Notes: generated from the sequence alone by a model not told the origin. A stretch of 64,000 nt of DNA from Pseudorhodobacter antarcticus (GCF_900110135.1 NZ_FOCO01000007.1:85859-149858); one strand, 5' to 3'. Positions 51,801-61,778 are shown, numbered from the stretch's first letter. Made by a program: numbers and translations.

Positions 51801-52403
51801 TTAGCCCAGGCGGGCAGCCACGTTTTCCCAATTGACCAGCTTGTCCAGAAAGTTGGTCAAATAGGCCGGACGCTTGTTGCGGAAATCGATGTAATAAGAA
51901 TGTTCCCAGACATCGCAACCCAGCAAAGCAGTTTGGCCAAAGCACAAGGGGTTTACGCCGTTTTCGGTCTTGGTGACCTTCAGGCTGCCGTCTTTGTCCT
52001 TGACCAGCCACGCCCAGCCAGACCCGAACTGGCCCGCGCCCGCTGCCGAAAAGTCATCTTTGAACTTTTGAACGCTGCCAAAGGCTTCGGTGATCGCTTT
52101 TTCCAGATTGCCCGGCATTGCCTTGCCGCCCGGCCCCATCATTTCCCAAAACTGGGCGTGGTTCCAATGCTGGCTGGCGTTGTTGAAAATGCCGTTTTGC
52201 GCGACCGACCCGGCCTGATAGGTGCCAACCACAATCTCTTCGACCGATTTGCCTTCCCATTCGGTGCCCGCAATCAGCTTGTTGCCATTGTCCACATAGG
52301 CCTTGTGGTGCAGGTCGTGGTGATATTCCAGCGTTTCGCGCGACATGCCATGGGCGGCCAGCGCATCATGGGCATAGGGCAGATCTGCAAGAGTAAAAGC
52401 CAT
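51801..52403 (-). CDS. sodB: Superoxide dismutase, Fe type
   Basis: Cytoplasmic superoxide dismutase, 200 residues. Metal ligands are visible: His28 in LEYHHDLHHKAY, His in SQHWNHAQFWEMM, and Asp/His in DVWEHSYYIDF. The Gln before HWNH fits the iron or cambialistic type. ATG at 52403 has AAAGGAAAA seven bases ahead. It is downstream of the sarcosine oxidase operon, whose enzyme makes hydrogen peroxide, but a hairpin separates the two units. Confidence 0.96.
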   Translation of the reverse strand: MAFTLADLPYAHDALAAHGMSRETLEYHHDLHHKAYVDNGNKLIAGTEWEGKSVEEIVVGTYQAGSVAQNGIFNNASQHWNHAQFWEMMGPGGKAMPGNLEKAITEAFGSVQKFKDDFSAAGAGQFGSGWAWLVKDKDGSLKVTKTENGVNPLCFGQTALLGCDVWEHSYYIDFRNKRPAYLTNFLDKLVNWENVAARLG

Positions 52404-52449
52404 TGGTTTTCCTTTCAAGAAAGTCGATGGTTTGTGAGTTCATTGGTTA

Positions 52450-52473
52450 AACCCGAATAAGAGGCTTCGGGTT
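52450..52473 (-). terminator. Hairpin between soxG and sodB
   Basis: AACCCGAA (52450-52457) and TTCGGGTT (52466-52473) form a perfect 8-base inverted repeat with 8 bases between. On the minus strand it is followed by TTTAACC, a short T run. It likely ends the soxBDAG transcript before sodB. Confidence 0.55.
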
Positions 52474-52515
52474 CCAAAGGTCAAGGGCTGGGCGGCAGAT
52501 TTGGGCTGTCGCGCC

Positions 52516-53061
52516 CTAAATCTCGGACCCCGGCTGCGCGGAATGGGTCAAAAGCCCCATCACATAGCCCGCAACCGACCGAAAGCTTACAAGGGTGAAG
52601 CCATCCCCATCCGCCCAAAACGCCGCCGCCACTTGGGCAGCACGGGTGCGGCGCAATTCGCCGGGGGCGAGGGCGGCCAAATCCACCGGGCAAAGTTTGG
52701 CAAGGATTTGATCGGCCTTGTCGCCTTCAACCCGAAAAGCCGCGCGGGCATCGGACACATCAACTGCCAAAAAATGCATCTTTGCCAATGCATTGCGCAA
52801 AGTTTCTAATGTGGATTGCACATCTGCATAGGGTACAATGACCAACAGTTCATCATGCGACATCCAGCCCACTGACAGCGCGCCCGCCTGCACGATGCGG
52901 CGCGGCGCGGGCACCGACAGGCCCATTTTTTTCAACACCGCCGCCAAAGGTTTTTCGCCCAAATCGCAGCGCAGGCTGATCATGCCCAAGGGGCCAATTT
53001 CGGTAATTTTGGCAAAGCCGTCAAAGCTTTGCCCGTTCAACGCGCTGATGGGATCATGCAT
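52516..53061 (-). CDS. soxG: Sarcosine oxidase subunit gamma
   Basis: Smallest-but-one subunit of the heterotetrameric sarcosine oxidase, 181 residues. Family features are MISLRCDLGEKPLAAVLKKMGL, WMSHDELLVIVP and the C-terminal DGFTLVSFRSVAGYVMGLL. ATG at 53061 overlaps the soxA stop by eight bases. It is the last gene of the sox operon. Confidence 0.93.
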   Translation of the reverse strand: MHDPISALNGQSFDGFAKITEIGPLGMISLRCDLGEKPLAAVLKKMGLSVPAPRRIVQAGALSVGWMSHDELLVIVPYADVQSTLETLRNALAKMHFLAVDVSDARAAFRVEGDKADQILAKLCPVDLAALAPGELRRTRAAQVAAAFWADGDGFTLVSFRSVAGYVMGLLTHSAQPGSEI

Positions 53062-55993
53062 TGCCCTTCTCCCCTGCTTTGTCGAAAAACACTTGGTCGA
53101 CGATTTTGGCGGCAACGGTGCTGCCATCAATTTTGTGGAACGTCACGGTTTGGCCCATGCGTTGTGGCCCGTGTTTGATCAATCCCATCGCAATCCCACG
53201 CTTTAAGGTCGGGCTGTAATAGGTTGATGTTACACGACCTTCGGTGTTACGCTGGCCATTGTCATTGCGCCCATCAGCCACGGCATAGGCCCCATCCGGG
53301 ATGACCGATCCATCCAAAGTTTCCAACCCAACCAATTGCCAACGGTCAGGGTTGGCCAAATAGGTCCGTTCCATGCCGCGCTTGCCCAGAAAATCTTCTT
53401 TCTTTTTGGACACGGCCCAAGACAGGCCCAAATCCAACGGCGTCACCGTGCCGTCAGTTTCATCGCCGATCATGATGAACCCTTTTTCGGCACGCAAAAC
53501 ATGCAGACATTCTGTGCCATAAGGCATCGCGCCAAATTCGGCCCCGGCTGTGTTCAGCATCGCCCAGAACGCAGCACCTTGGCTGGCCGGAATGGCAATT
53601 TCATAGGAAAGTTCACCCGAAAAGCTGATGCGGTACACGCGCACCGGGAAGCCGCCCAACGTGCCATCGGCCCATTGCATGAACGGCAGCGCGTCTTTCG
53701 ACACGTCCATCCCGCCGATTTTTTCCAGCAATTTGCGTGCGTTGGGGCCAACAACCGCCACTTGGGCGTATTGTTCGGTAACATTGGCGGTGTAAACCTT
53801 CCAATCCCACCACTCGCATTGCAGCCAATCTTCCATCCAGCCGTGGATGCGGTCTGCGCCGCCCGATGTGGTGTGGCACAGCCATGTATCCGCATCAATC
53901 CGCGCGACCACGCCATCGTCGGACAAAAATCCCTGCTCGTTGCACATCAAGCCGTAACGGCATTTGCCGATGGGCAGCGTGGACATCACGCCTGTGTAAA
54001 GCAGATCCAAAAACCGCCCGGCATCCGGCCCTTTGACAATGATCTTGCCAAGGGTCGAGGCGTCCAGCAACCCAAGGTTTTCGCGGGTGTTGTTCACTTC
54101 GCGTTGCACCGCTTGCTCGTGGGTTTCACCATTGCGGGTGTAGCAATAGGCGCGGCGCCAATGGCCCACAGGTTCCCAATACGCGCCGTTTTTGTCGTGC
54201 CAATCATGCATTGGCGTGCGACGCAGCGGTTGGAAAATATCGCCGCGCGCCTCCCCCGCCAGCGCGCCGATGGTCACGGGCGTATAGGGCGGGCGGAAGG
54301 TGGTTGTACCAACTTGCGGAATTTCCGCGCCCAACGCTTGCGACAATACGCCAAGACCGTTGATATTGCTCAACTTGCCCTGATCGGTTGCCATACCCAA
54401 CGTGGTATACCGTTTGGTGTGTTCAACAGATTCGTAGCCTTCTTGCGCCGCGAGTTGAACGTCTGATACCTTCACGTCATTCTGATAATCCAACCACATT
54501 TTGCTGCGTAACTGGATTGGCGCGCCTTGCGGCATCACCCAGATCGGCGGCACTTTGGGGCCATCGCCCGCAGTCCCCGCAATAATATCGGCCGCGCGGT
54601 AGATGCCATTGGCGGCCCCAACCACAGTGACCATCGCAGACCCGTCATGGTTCAAAGGGGGGCGCGCCGCATCTGGCACAAAGGCCGACAGATGGTCCGA
54701 CCATGTCAGCTTGCCGCCGCAATGGGACCACAGATGCACCACAGGCGACCAACCGCCCGACATGGCGACCGCGTCACAAGCAATCTCCTCCATCACGGCC
54801 CCTTCGCCGGCTTGCAGACAGACCTGTACCCCGGTCACGCGCTTGCCCCCTTTGACGGAGGCAATGGCGCGCCCCGCCTCCACCCGGATGCCAAGCGCAC
54901 GGGCGCGGGCGGGCAAATCGCCCGTTACATCGGGCCGTGCATCAAGGATCACGGGCACAGACAGGCCCGCCTGCACCAGCGCAATCGCCGTGCGATACGC
55001 ATCATCATTATTGGTGACAACAACCGTGCGATCACCGGGGGAAACCGCGTAATTCACCACATAATCGCGCACCGATGCCGCCAGCATAACGCCCGGTATG
55101 TCATTGCCCGCAAAGGACAAAGGCCGTTCAATCGCCCCTGTTGCCGTAATGATATGCCCAGCCCGAATACGCCACAGCCGCTGCTTTGGTCGCCCATCGC
55201 CCGGCGTGTGATCGGCCACCCGTTCATTCGCCAAAACATAGCCGTGATCATAAACCCCGGCCCCCATGCAGCGGTTGCGCAAGGTGACGTTCTTCATGGT
55301 TTTCAGCGCATCAAGGGCGGATTTCACCCAATCTTCAGCACTTTCACCCTCAACCTCATCCCCGTCGACCACCGCGCGGCCACCCCAATGCGGGGTCTGT
55401 TCCAACAGAATCACGCGCTGCCCCGATTGGCCCGCTGTCAAAGCCGCTTGCAGCCCCGCAATACCGCCACCAATGATCAAAACATCGCAAAAGCCATAGA
55501 TATGTTCATACCGATCGGCATCCATTTCCGTCGGCGCACGGCCAAGGCCCGCCGATTTGCGGATGATCGGTTCAAAGAAATGCAACCAAGCGGCGCGGGG
55601 ATGGATGAAGGTTTTGTAATAAAACCCCGCAGGCAAAAACCGCGAAATGTAGTTGTTCACCACGCCCACATCATATTCCAAGCTGGGCCAATGGTTCTGG
55701 CTGGAGGAGATGAGGCCCGCAAACAGCTCCGTCGTCGTGGCGCGCTGGTTCGGTTCAAACCGGTCGCCTTGTCCCATATGCAGCAGCGCGTTCGGCTCCT
55801 CCGGTCCCGCGGCCACAATCCCGCGCGGGCGGTGGTATTTGAACGACCGGCCCACCAGCATTTGGTCATTTGCCAAAAGGGCCGATGCCAGCGTATCGCC
55901 GCTGTGCCCCGACAAACGCTTGCCGTTAAACATGAATTCCGCGCGGGTGGAACGGTCGATCAAGCGACCCCCAGATTGCAGACGGGTGCTCAT
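53054..55993 (-). CDS. soxA: Sarcosine oxidase subunit alpha
   Basis: Large subunit, 979 residues, that binds NAD and carries the folate site where the released one-carbon unit is passed to tetrahydrofolate. Seen are an N-terminal 2Fe-2S-like domain (EFMFNGKRLSGHSGDTLASALL), the dinucleotide fold DVLIIGGGIAGLQAALTAGQSG, and the C-terminal aminomethyltransferase-like domain (VKGPDAGRFLDLLYTGV; FSGELSYEIAIPA). The start overlaps the soxD stop by four bases. Confidence 0.95.
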   Translation of the reverse strand: MSTRLQSGGRLIDRSTRAEFMFNGKRLSGHSGDTLASALLANDQMLVGRSFKYHRPRGIVAAGPEEPNALLHMGQGDRFEPNQRATTTELFAGLISSSQNHWPSLEYDVGVVNNYISRFLPAGFYYKTFIHPRAAWLHFFEPIIRKSAGLGRAPTEMDADRYEHIYGFCDVLIIGGGIAGLQAALTAGQSGQRVILLEQTPHWGGRAVVDGDEVEGESAEDWVKSALDALKTMKNVTLRNRCMGAGVYDHGYVLANERVADHTPGDGRPKQRLWRIRAGHIITATGAIERPLSFAGNDIPGVMLAASVRDYVVNYAVSPGDRTVVVTNNDDAYRTAIALVQAGLSVPVILDARPDVTGDLPARARALGIRVEAGRAIASVKGGKRVTGVQVCLQAGEGAVMEEIACDAVAMSGGWSPVVHLWSHCGGKLTWSDHLSAFVPDAARPPLNHDGSAMVTVVGAANGIYRAADIIAGTAGDGPKVPPIWVMPQGAPIQLRSKMWLDYQNDVKVSDVQLAAQEGYESVEHTKRYTTLGMATDQGKLSNINGLGVLSQALGAEIPQVGTTTFRPPYTPVTIGALAGEARGDIFQPLRRTPMHDWHDKNGAYWEPVGHWRRAYCYTRNGETHEQAVQREVNNTRENLGLLDASTLGKIIVKGPDAGRFLDLLYTGVMSTLPIGKCRYGLMCNEQGFLSDDGVVARIDADTWLCHTTSGGADRIHGWMEDWLQCEWWDWKVYTANVTEQYAQVAVVGPNARKLLEKIGGMDVSKDALPFMQWADGTLGGFPVRVYRISFSGELSYEIAIPASQGAAFWAMLNTAGAEFGAMPYGTECLHVLRAEKGFIMIGDETDGTVTPLDLGLSWAVSKKKEDFLGKRGMERTYLANPDRWQLVGLETLDGSVIPDGAYAVADGRNDNGQRNTEGRVTSTYYSPTLKRGIAMGLIKHGPQRMGQTVTFHKIDGSTVAAKIVDQVFFDKAGEKGNA

Positions 55994-56313
55994 TTGTAAC
56001 CCTCCCATTCCGGGCGTTTCAGTTTGATTTTGGCGACCAGATCGGCGGGCGGTGCCGATGATTGGGCGGGATAGGTGCCAAACACCTCCAGCGTGTTGGT
56101 GTCGCGCGCGGCGAGGAACCATTTGCCGCAGCCATAGGCATGGCGCCAGCGTTCAAAATGCACGCCTTTGGGGTTTTTGCGGGCGAACATGTAGGATTCG
56201 AATTCCTCGGGTGATGAACCGGGGCCATAGCGTTTCAGGTGCGCTTCGTATCCTGGGGCGAGTTCCGTCTCATCGGCTTGCACGCCGCAATAGGGGCATT
56301 GAAGGGTTAGCAT
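55990..56313 (-). CDS. soxD: Sarcosine oxidase subunit delta
   Basis: Zinc-binding small subunit, 107 residues. It starts MLTLQCPYCGVQADETELA and has RHAYGCGKWFLAARDT; the cysteines and histidine form the zinc site known in the family. ATG at 56313 is chosen by homology; the frame is open further upstream. The 118-base gap to soxB holds a dispersed-repeat copy. Confidence 0.94.
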   Translation of the reverse strand: MLTLQCPYCGVQADETELAPGYEAHLKRYGPGSSPEEFESYMFARKNPKGVHFERWRHAYGCGKWFLAARDTNTLEVFGTYPAQSSAPPADLVAKIKLKRPEWEGYK

Positions 56314-56398
56314 GATGTGGCCTCGTGTGTGTTCAACCGCCGGGGGCGCTGCCCCGCATGTCCATTGTTCTTGAACCAATGGCGAACGAACGAACGCG

Positions 56399-56428
56399 CC
56401 CTCGGGATATTTATGACCAGATGAAGAA
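56399..56428. repeat. Dispersed intergenic repeat copy 3, inside the sox operon
   Basis: CCTCGGGATATTTATGACC at 56399-56417 continues with AGATGAAGAAG. Aligned with the copy at 16446, 16 of 20 core bases match. It lies in the gap between soxB and soxD, ending about four bases from the soxB stop. Confidence 0.45.
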
Positions 56429-56431
56429 GCA

Positions 56432-57679
56432 TCAATGCGCCACCCCCGCCGCAACGCTCTCATCAATAAACCGACCTTCCTTAAATCGGTCGATGGAAAA
56501 CGCCGCCGCCAGTGGCCCCGGCTCGCCTTTGGCCATCAATTCCGCCATGGCCCAGCCGGAACCGGGGATTGCCTTGAACCCGCCCGTGCCCCAGCCGCAG
56601 TTGATAAAGCAATTGCCAAGGGGGGTTTTGGAGATCAACGGCGAGCGGTCGCCTGTCATATCCACAATCCCGCCCCATTGGCGCAGCATTTTCAGCCGCG
56701 AAATCATCGGGAAGGTTTCGACCAATGCCCGCAGCGTCTCCTCAATATGGTGAAAGCTGCCGCGCTGGGTGTAGTTGTTGAACCCATCCGTGCCGCCACC
56801 GATCACCATTTCACCCTTGTCCGATTGCGACATATAGCCGTGCACGGTGTTGGCCATCACGACCACATCCATGCAAGGCTTGATCGGCTCTGACACCAAC
56901 GCTTGCAACGCCACCGCCTCTACCGGCAGGCGAAACCCGGCCATATCCGCGACTTGTCCCGAATGGCCCGCCACCACGATGCCCAGCTTCTTGGTCCCGA
57001 TATAGCCTTTGGTGGTGTCCACCCCCACAACGCGGCCGCCCTCAGATCGCACGCCCGTCACTTCGCACTGCTGGATGATGTCCATCCCCATGTCCGAACA
57101 GGCGCGGGCATAGCCCCAGGCCACCGCATCATGGCGCGCGGTGCCGCCGCGGGGCTGGTACAACCCGCCCAGAACCGGATAGCGTGGGCCATCAATATTG
57201 ATGATCGGCACCAATTCCTTGACGCGGGCGGCGTTGATATATTGCGTTTCCACCCCTTGCAGCGCGTTGGCATGTGCCGTGCGCAGATAGCCGCGCACCT
57301 CATGATGGGTTTGGGCCAGCATGATCACGCCACGCGGGCTGAACATGATGTTGTAATTCAAATCCTGGCTCATCGTTTCATACAGCGAGCGGGCTTTTTC
57401 ATAAATCGCAGCTGATGGGTCTTGCAGATAGTTGGATCGAATGATCGTAGTGTTGCGCCCGGTGTTACCGCCGCCCAGCCAGCCTTTTTCGATCACCGCG
57501 ACATTGGTGATGCCGTAATTTTTGCCCAGATAATACGCGGTGGCCAGCCCATGCCCACCCGCCCCGATGATGATCGCATCATAAGACGCCTTGGGGGTGG
57601 GGGATCGCCACGCCCTGTCCCAACCCGAGTGATAGCGCAGCGCCTCGCGTGCGATTGCGAAAACTGAATACCGTCTCAT
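56432..57679 (-). CDS. soxB: Sarcosine oxidase subunit beta
   Basis: Catalytic FAD/FMN subunit that oxidises sarcosine (N-methylglycine) to glycine, giving hydrogen peroxide and a methylene unit. The 415-residue protein has the FAD turn AIIIGAGGHGLATAYYLGKN, EKGWLGGGNTGRNTTIIRSNY, and the C-terminal GWGTGGFKAIPGSG. AGGGAG lies ahead of the ATG. It is the first gene of soxBDAG. No glyA, folD or purU is next to it, so folate handling must be elsewhere. Confidence 0.96.
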   Translation of the reverse strand: MRRYSVFAIAREALRYHSGWDRAWRSPTPKASYDAIIIGAGGHGLATAYYLGKNYGITNVAVIEKGWLGGGNTGRNTTIIRSNYLQDPSAAIYEKARSLYETMSQDLNYNIMFSPRGVIMLAQTHHEVRGYLRTAHANALQGVETQYINAARVKELVPIINIDGPRYPVLGGLYQPRGGTARHDAVAWGYARACSDMGMDIIQQCEVTGVRSEGGRVVGVDTTKGYIGTKKLGIVVAGHSGQVADMAGFRLPVEAVALQALVSEPIKPCMDVVVMANTVHGYMSQSDKGEMVIGGGTDGFNNYTQRGSFHHIEETLRALVETFPMISRLKMLRQWGGIVDMTGDRSPLISKTPLGNCFINCGWGTGGFKAIPGSGWAMAELMAKGEPGPLAAAFSIDRFKEGRFIDESVAAGVAH

Positions 57680-57890
57680 GCGCTACACTCCCTGTGATCG
57701 GGTTTCTTGGGTTCGTTCTGGTATGGACAGCAGATATATCCGCAACCACCAGCGGCACAATGGGGATATTTGCGACATTCCCCCCAACCCCCTGCGGCCT
57801 CAGGTCACGACCCACGCACCGATTAAGCCTTTTGCCAGCCGCCCAGAGGCATTACATGACACCCAAGTGGATATAAGAGGCGGGCGGCAC

Positions 57891-59111
57891 ATGGCGAATA
57901 TTATCTTTTGGGTGGCAGCAGGCGCGATTGCTTTGATCGTGGCGATGACCTTGATCCGGGCCTTGCGCAAAACCGGCGCGATTGATTTGCAAGCCGCACA
58001 TTTTGACCGCCAAGTGTACCGCGACCAATTGGCCGAAATCGAACGCGATCTGGCGCGCGGTATCATCGCGGGGGATGAGGTGGTGCGCTTGAGGTCCGAG
58101 GTGGGGCGGCGGTTACTGACCGCTGACCGGATGGATGCCACAACCGACATGGCGCAGGGCGGGCCTGCCTCAGTCATTGTTATGGCGGGGCTTGCGCTGT
58201 TGGTGGCGGCGGGGTTTGGCGGCTACGCGTATCTGGGCCAACCCGGTTACACCGACCTTCCACTGGCCGCCCGCATTGTGCTGGCCGAAGAACGCCGCGC
58301 TGATCGCGCCTCCCAATCCGCCATGGAAGCGGCCTTGCCCCCCCGCCCCCCGTTGCAAACGCCCGACCCCGAATTTACCGCCTTGGTCAAACAGCTGCGC
58401 GCCGCCGTGACGGGCCGCCCCGACGATTTGCAAGGCCAACAGCTTTTGGCCCGCAATGAGGCGAATTTGGGCAATCTGACCGCCGCCTACACCGCCCAAG
58501 CCCGCGTGATCGCGTTGAAGGGCGCGGTGGTGACCGAAGGCGATTTGCTGACCCAAGCGACCTTGATGATCCAAGCCGCCGATGGCCAAGTGTCACCCGA
58601 GGCCGATGTTTTGCTGCAAAAAGTGCTGACGCGTGCGCCCAAAAACGATACCGCGCTGTTTTTCACAGGCATCTCGCAGATGCAGGTCGGCCGTTATGAC
58701 CTTGCTTTTCGCTATTGGAAAGAGGTGATGGACACCGCGCCCAATGACAGCCCGTGGCGCACAGAGGTGCGGGGCCGGATTGAAAGTCTGGCCGAGTTGG
58801 CAGGCGTGCGCTACGCCTTGCCCGAAGCGTTCGTGGGCCCCGATGCCGCAGCCGTCGCCGCCGCCGAGGAGATGTCGCCCGAGGACCGCCAAGCCATGAT
58901 CCGCACGATGGTCGAAGGGTTGAACGACCGCTTGGCAACCGAAGGGGGCACCGCCCAAGAATGGGCGCGCTTGATCGCCGCCCTGTCCAATCTTGGCGAA
59001 ACCGAACGCGCCCGCGCCATCTGGGGCGAGGCGTTACGCAATTTCGCAGGCCGCACCGCCGAATTGGGATTCATCAACCAAGAAGCCGTCAACGCAGGCC
59101 TAACCCGGTGA
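57891..59111 (+). CDS. ccmI: c-type cytochrome biogenesis protein CcmI
   Basis: Membrane protein that holds apocytochrome c for heme attachment by CcmF/CcmH. The 406-residue protein has an N-terminal helix ([19 protein letters not shown]), a cytoplasmic loop with coiled-coil character ([21 protein letters not shown]), a second helix ([21 protein letters not shown]) and a periplasmic TPR domain. The ATG at 57891 gives the family N-terminus. Its stop overlaps ruvX. Confidence 0.93.
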   Translation: MANIIFWVAAGAIALIVAMTLIRALRKTGAIDLQAAHFDRQVYRDQLAEIERDLARGIIAGDEVVRLRSEVGRRLLTADRMDATTDMAQGGPASVIVMAGLALLVAAGFGGYAYLGQPGYTDLPLAARIVLAEERRADRASQSAMEAALPPRPPLQTPDPEFTALVKQLRAAVTGRPDDLQGQQLLARNEANLGNLTAAYTAQARVIALKGAVVTEGDLLTQATLMIQAADGQVSPEADVLLQKVLTRAPKNDTALFFTGISQMQVGRYDLAFRYWKEVMDTAPNDSPWRTEVRGRIESLAELAGVRYALPEAFVGPDAAAVAAAEEMSPEDRQAMIRTMVEGLNDRLATEGGTAQEWARLIAALSNLGETERARAIWGEALRNFAGRTAELGFINQEAVNAGLTR

Positions 59112-59596
59112 GCCAGCATGAGGTGATGGAGGGACTAGCGCCCCTGCTGCCCCCGATGGGCGCGCTGGCGGGTCTTGATTTTGGCGAAAAAACCATCGGC
59201 GTGGCGATTTCAGATCGTTTGCGCGGCGTGGCAACCCCGGTGCTGACCATCCGCCGCGTCAAATTCACCGTGGATGCCGCCGCGCTGCTAAAACTGCTGG
59301 CAGACCGCGAGGTGGTGGGCATGGTCCTTGGTCTGCCTCGCAATATGGACGGGTCCGAAGGGCCGCGCGCTCAAGCCACCCGCGCCTTTGCCCGCAACTT
59401 GTCGCGCCTGTCGCCGCTGCCGCTGGCCTATTGGGATGAACGTCTGTCCACGGTCGCTGCGACCCGCGCGTTGATTGAGGCGGATACGTCTCGGAAACGT
59501 CGGTCCGAGGTGATTGACCACGTTGCCGCCAGCTATATCTTACAAGGTGCGCTGGACCGATTGGCGCATATCAAACGGGGGGCCAACGGTGGATGA
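59108..59596 (+). CDS. ruvX: Holliday junction resolvase-like protein RuvX/YqgF
   Basis: RNase H-fold nuclease implicated in 16S rRNA maturation and formerly in junction resolution. The 162-residue protein has [43 protein letters not shown] and [12 protein letters not shown] with the acidic active-site residues. The start is GTG at 59108, overlapping the ccmI stop (GTGA); an ATG at 59126 is the alternative. Confidence 0.93.
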   Translation: MSQHEVMEGLAPLLPPMGALAGLDFGEKTIGVAISDRLRGVATPVLTIRRVKFTVDAAALLKLLADREVVGMVLGLPRNMDGSEGPRAQATRAFARNLSRLSPLPLAYWDERLSTVAATRALIEADTSRKRRSEVIDHVAASYILQGALDRLAHIKRGANGG

Positions 59597-59813
59597 CATC
59601 TGGAAGCGAGACGAAGTCGAAAGCCCCTGCGTGAAACTTTGCGTTATTCACCCCGAGGCAAGGCTGTGCGTGGGCTGTTTCCGGTCCATCGACGAAATCG
59701 GCGCATGGTCGCGCATGTCGATTGAGACGCGGCGCGCGGTGATGGCCGAACTGCCCACACGCGCCAAAACCTTGACCAAACGGCGCGGCGGCCGCATGGG
59801 CCGCAAACCCTAA
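59589..59813 (+). CDS. DUF1289 family protein
   Basis: A 74-residue protein with the DUF1289 cysteine pattern: [22 protein letters not shown] (four cysteines, likely binding a metal or Fe-S cluster), then [21 protein letters not shown]. The GTG at 59589 overlaps the ruvX stop by eight bases and has a GGGGGG run ahead. Function of the family is unknown. Confidence 0.88.
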   Translation: MDDIWKRDEVESPCVKLCVIHPEARLCVGCFRSIDEIGAWSRMSIETRRAVMAELPTRAKTLTKRRGGRMGRKP

Positions 59814-60635
59814 TCAGCCAAAAATCACCTTGCGCAGCATGTTCAGCGCGACCAGCGTGATAAACAGCGCAAAAATGCGTTTCAACGGGGCCGGGTCCAT
59901 GCGGTGCGCCAGCTTGACCCCCAAAGGGGCGGTCAGCAGCGTCATCGCGATCACAATGAAAAACGCTGGCAAGTTGACCGCGCCCAAAGTGTAGGGCGGC
60001 GCAGTGTCGATGGTCACAAACAAAAACCCGATCACCGATGGCACCGCAATGATCATGCCAAACCCCGCAGCCGTCGCCACCGCACGGTGAATGGCGATGT
60101 TATAAAGGCTCATCACCGGGACGCCGAACGACCCGCCGCCTATCCCCATAAGGACCGAGAAAAACCCAACACACGCGCCAATACCCGCCCGTTTTGGGCC
60201 CAAAGGCATCACTTGGCCCAACCGCCAATGCGACTTGCCAAACGCCATGTACAGCCCCGCACCCAGCGCCAAAACGCCAAAGATGATCTGCAACGTGGTG
60301 GACCGCAGCGACGATGCCACCAGCATCCCCACCACCGCGCCCGCCCCAATATAGGGCCACCAACTGCGCAAAATGTCCCACTCCACAGCGCCTTTTTTGT
60401 TATGCGCCATGACCGACCGCGCCGAGGTGACAATGATCGTGGCCAGCGATGTCGCAAGGCACACTTGCATCAACTGGTCGCTGTAAAACCCCAAATGGCT
60501 GAACACATAGAAAAACGCCGGCACCAAAACGATGCCACCCCCCACCCCCAGCAACCCCGCAATCACCCCCGCAAAGGCCCCAATCGCCATCAATATCGCG
60601 ATCATGGGCAAGAGTGTGGCCATATCATATGTCAT
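59814..60635 (-). CDS. TauE/SafE family permease
   Basis: Membrane protein of 273 residues with about eight helices from the sulfite/anion exporter family. The family glycine-rich repeats are seen: AGVIAGLLGVGGGIVLVPAFF and SVLMGIGGGSFGVPVMSLY. The transported anion is unknown. It is convergent with the DUF1289 gene, with no gap. Confidence 0.92.
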   Translation of the reverse strand: MTYDMATLLPMIAILMAIGAFAGVIAGLLGVGGGIVLVPAFFYVFSHLGFYSDQLMQVCLATSLATIIVTSARSVMAHNKKGAVEWDILRSWWPYIGAGAVVGMLVASSLRSTTLQIIFGVLALGAGLYMAFGKSHWRLGQVMPLGPKRAGIGACVGFFSVLMGIGGGSFGVPVMSLYNIAIHRAVATAAGFGMIIAVPSVIGFLFVTIDTAPPYTLGAVNLPAFFIVIAMTLLTAPLGVKLAHRMDPAPLKRIFALFITLVALNMLRKVIFG

Positions 60636-60700
60636 GCGGGCAGCCTTTCGGTTGGTCTGTTGGTGTGTGGTCTGCGAAAAGTAAGATATGGCTTGGCACA

Positions 60701-60764
60701 GCCCCCCCGCACGCGCAAGGCCCCCGCACGCGCAAGGCCCCCGCCCACGCGCAAGCCCCGCACG
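60701..60764. repeat. Tandem GC-rich repeat between tauE and dusA
   Basis: About 3.5 copies of GCCCCCGCACGCGCAAG, 17-19 bases each, lie between 60701 and 60764, directly against the dusA stop. The copies differ by one or two C residues, as expected of slippage. No palindrome or promoter was seen within it. Confidence 0.75.
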
Positions 60765-61778
60765 CTACAACCCGTCCGCGTCAGGGGCACGCACTTGCGC
60801 CAACGCCTCCTCCACCACCTCCAGCCCCGCCCCATCGCAGCTGGCCCCAGTGGACAATACCCGCCGCCACGCCCGCGCGCCGGGCCGCGCATGAAACAGC
60901 CCCAGCATGTGCCGCGTGATCTGGTGCAACCGCCCGCCCGCCGCCAGATGGTCCGCGATATAGGGGCGCATATTGGCCACCACATCAAACGCATCGCGCC
61001 CCACCTCGTCCCCCCACAGCGCGTCAGCGCCCATCAACACCGCAGCCGGATCATGATAGGCTGCGCGCCCAATCATCACCCCGTCCACGCCTTGATCCAG
61101 CAAATCGCGCGCGTGGTCCAGCGCTGCAACCCCCCCATTGATGCAAATGGTCAGTTGCGGAAATTGCCGCTTCATCCGCAGCACCAAATCGTAATCCAAA
61201 GGCGGAATTTCGCGGTTTTCCTTGGGCGACAGCCCCTTCAGCCACGCTTTGCGGGCATGGATGATGAAATGCGTCACCCCTGCCCCCGCCACCGTTTCAA
61301 TAAATTCCGGCAACACGATCTCAGGGTCTTGGTCATCCACCCCAATCCGACATTTCACCGTCACAGGCGCGTCCGTTTCCGCCTGCATCGCCGCCACACA
61401 TTGCGCGACCAAACCGGGCCGTTCCATCAACACCGCACCAAAACACCCCGATTGCACCCGGTCCGATGGACAGCCCACGTTCAGGTTCACCTCATCATAC
61501 CCAAACGGCTGCGCCAGCTGCACCGCTTGCGCCAAGTCCGCTGGCTCCGACCCGCCAAGCTGCAAGGCGATGGGATGTTCGGCCTGCCCATATGCCAGCA
61601 ACCTATCGCGCGGCCCGTGAATTACCGCCGCCGCCGTGACCATTTCCGTGTAAAGCATCGCCCGCCCCGTCATCAGGCGGTGAAAATGGCGACAATGCCG
61701 GTCCGTCCAATCCATCATCGGCGCAACACTCAGGCGATGTGCGCCGTAAACCCCTTTTTTTATCGATAAATCAGTCAT
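60765..61778 (-). CDS. dusA: tRNA-dihydrouridine synthase A
   Basis: FMN enzyme that reduces uridines 20 and 20a in the tRNA D-loop. The 337-residue protein has APMMDWTDRHCRHF, LQLGGSEPADLA, VNLNVGCPSDRVQSGCFGA (catalytic cysteine), IHARKAWLKGLSPKENREIPPLDY and the FMN-phosphate turn near GVMIGRAAYHDP. DusA's 5' end is a known integration site for a family of tyrosine integrases; such a gene lies just upstream here, so this end may carry an attachment site, with the coding sequence kept intact. Confidence 0.96.
   Translation of the reverse strand: MTDLSIKKGVYGAHRLSVAPMMDWTDRHCRHFHRLMTGRAMLYTEMVTAAAVIHGPRDRLLAYGQAEHPIALQLGGSEPADLAQAVQLAQPFGYDEVNLNVGCPSDRVQSGCFGAVLMERPGLVAQCVAAMQAETDAPVTVKCRIGVDDQDPEIVLPEFIETVAGAGVTHFIIHARKAWLKGLSPKENREIPPLDYDLVLRMKRQFPQLTICINGGVAALDHARDLLDQGVDGVMIGRAAYHDPAAVLMGADALWGDEVGRDAFDVVANMRPYIADHLAAGGRLHQITRHMLGLFHARPGARAWRRVLSTGASCDGAGLEVVEEALAQVRAPDADGL

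Noticed and set aside
60701..60764. Short tandem repeat as a CRISPR array.
   Set aside because: Units abut without spacers and are under 20 bases; no cas genes are present.
59904..61769. 621-codon plus-strand open frame across tauE and dusA.
   Set aside because: Arg/His/Pro-rich antisense shadow crossing two well-recognised genes and the tandem repeat.
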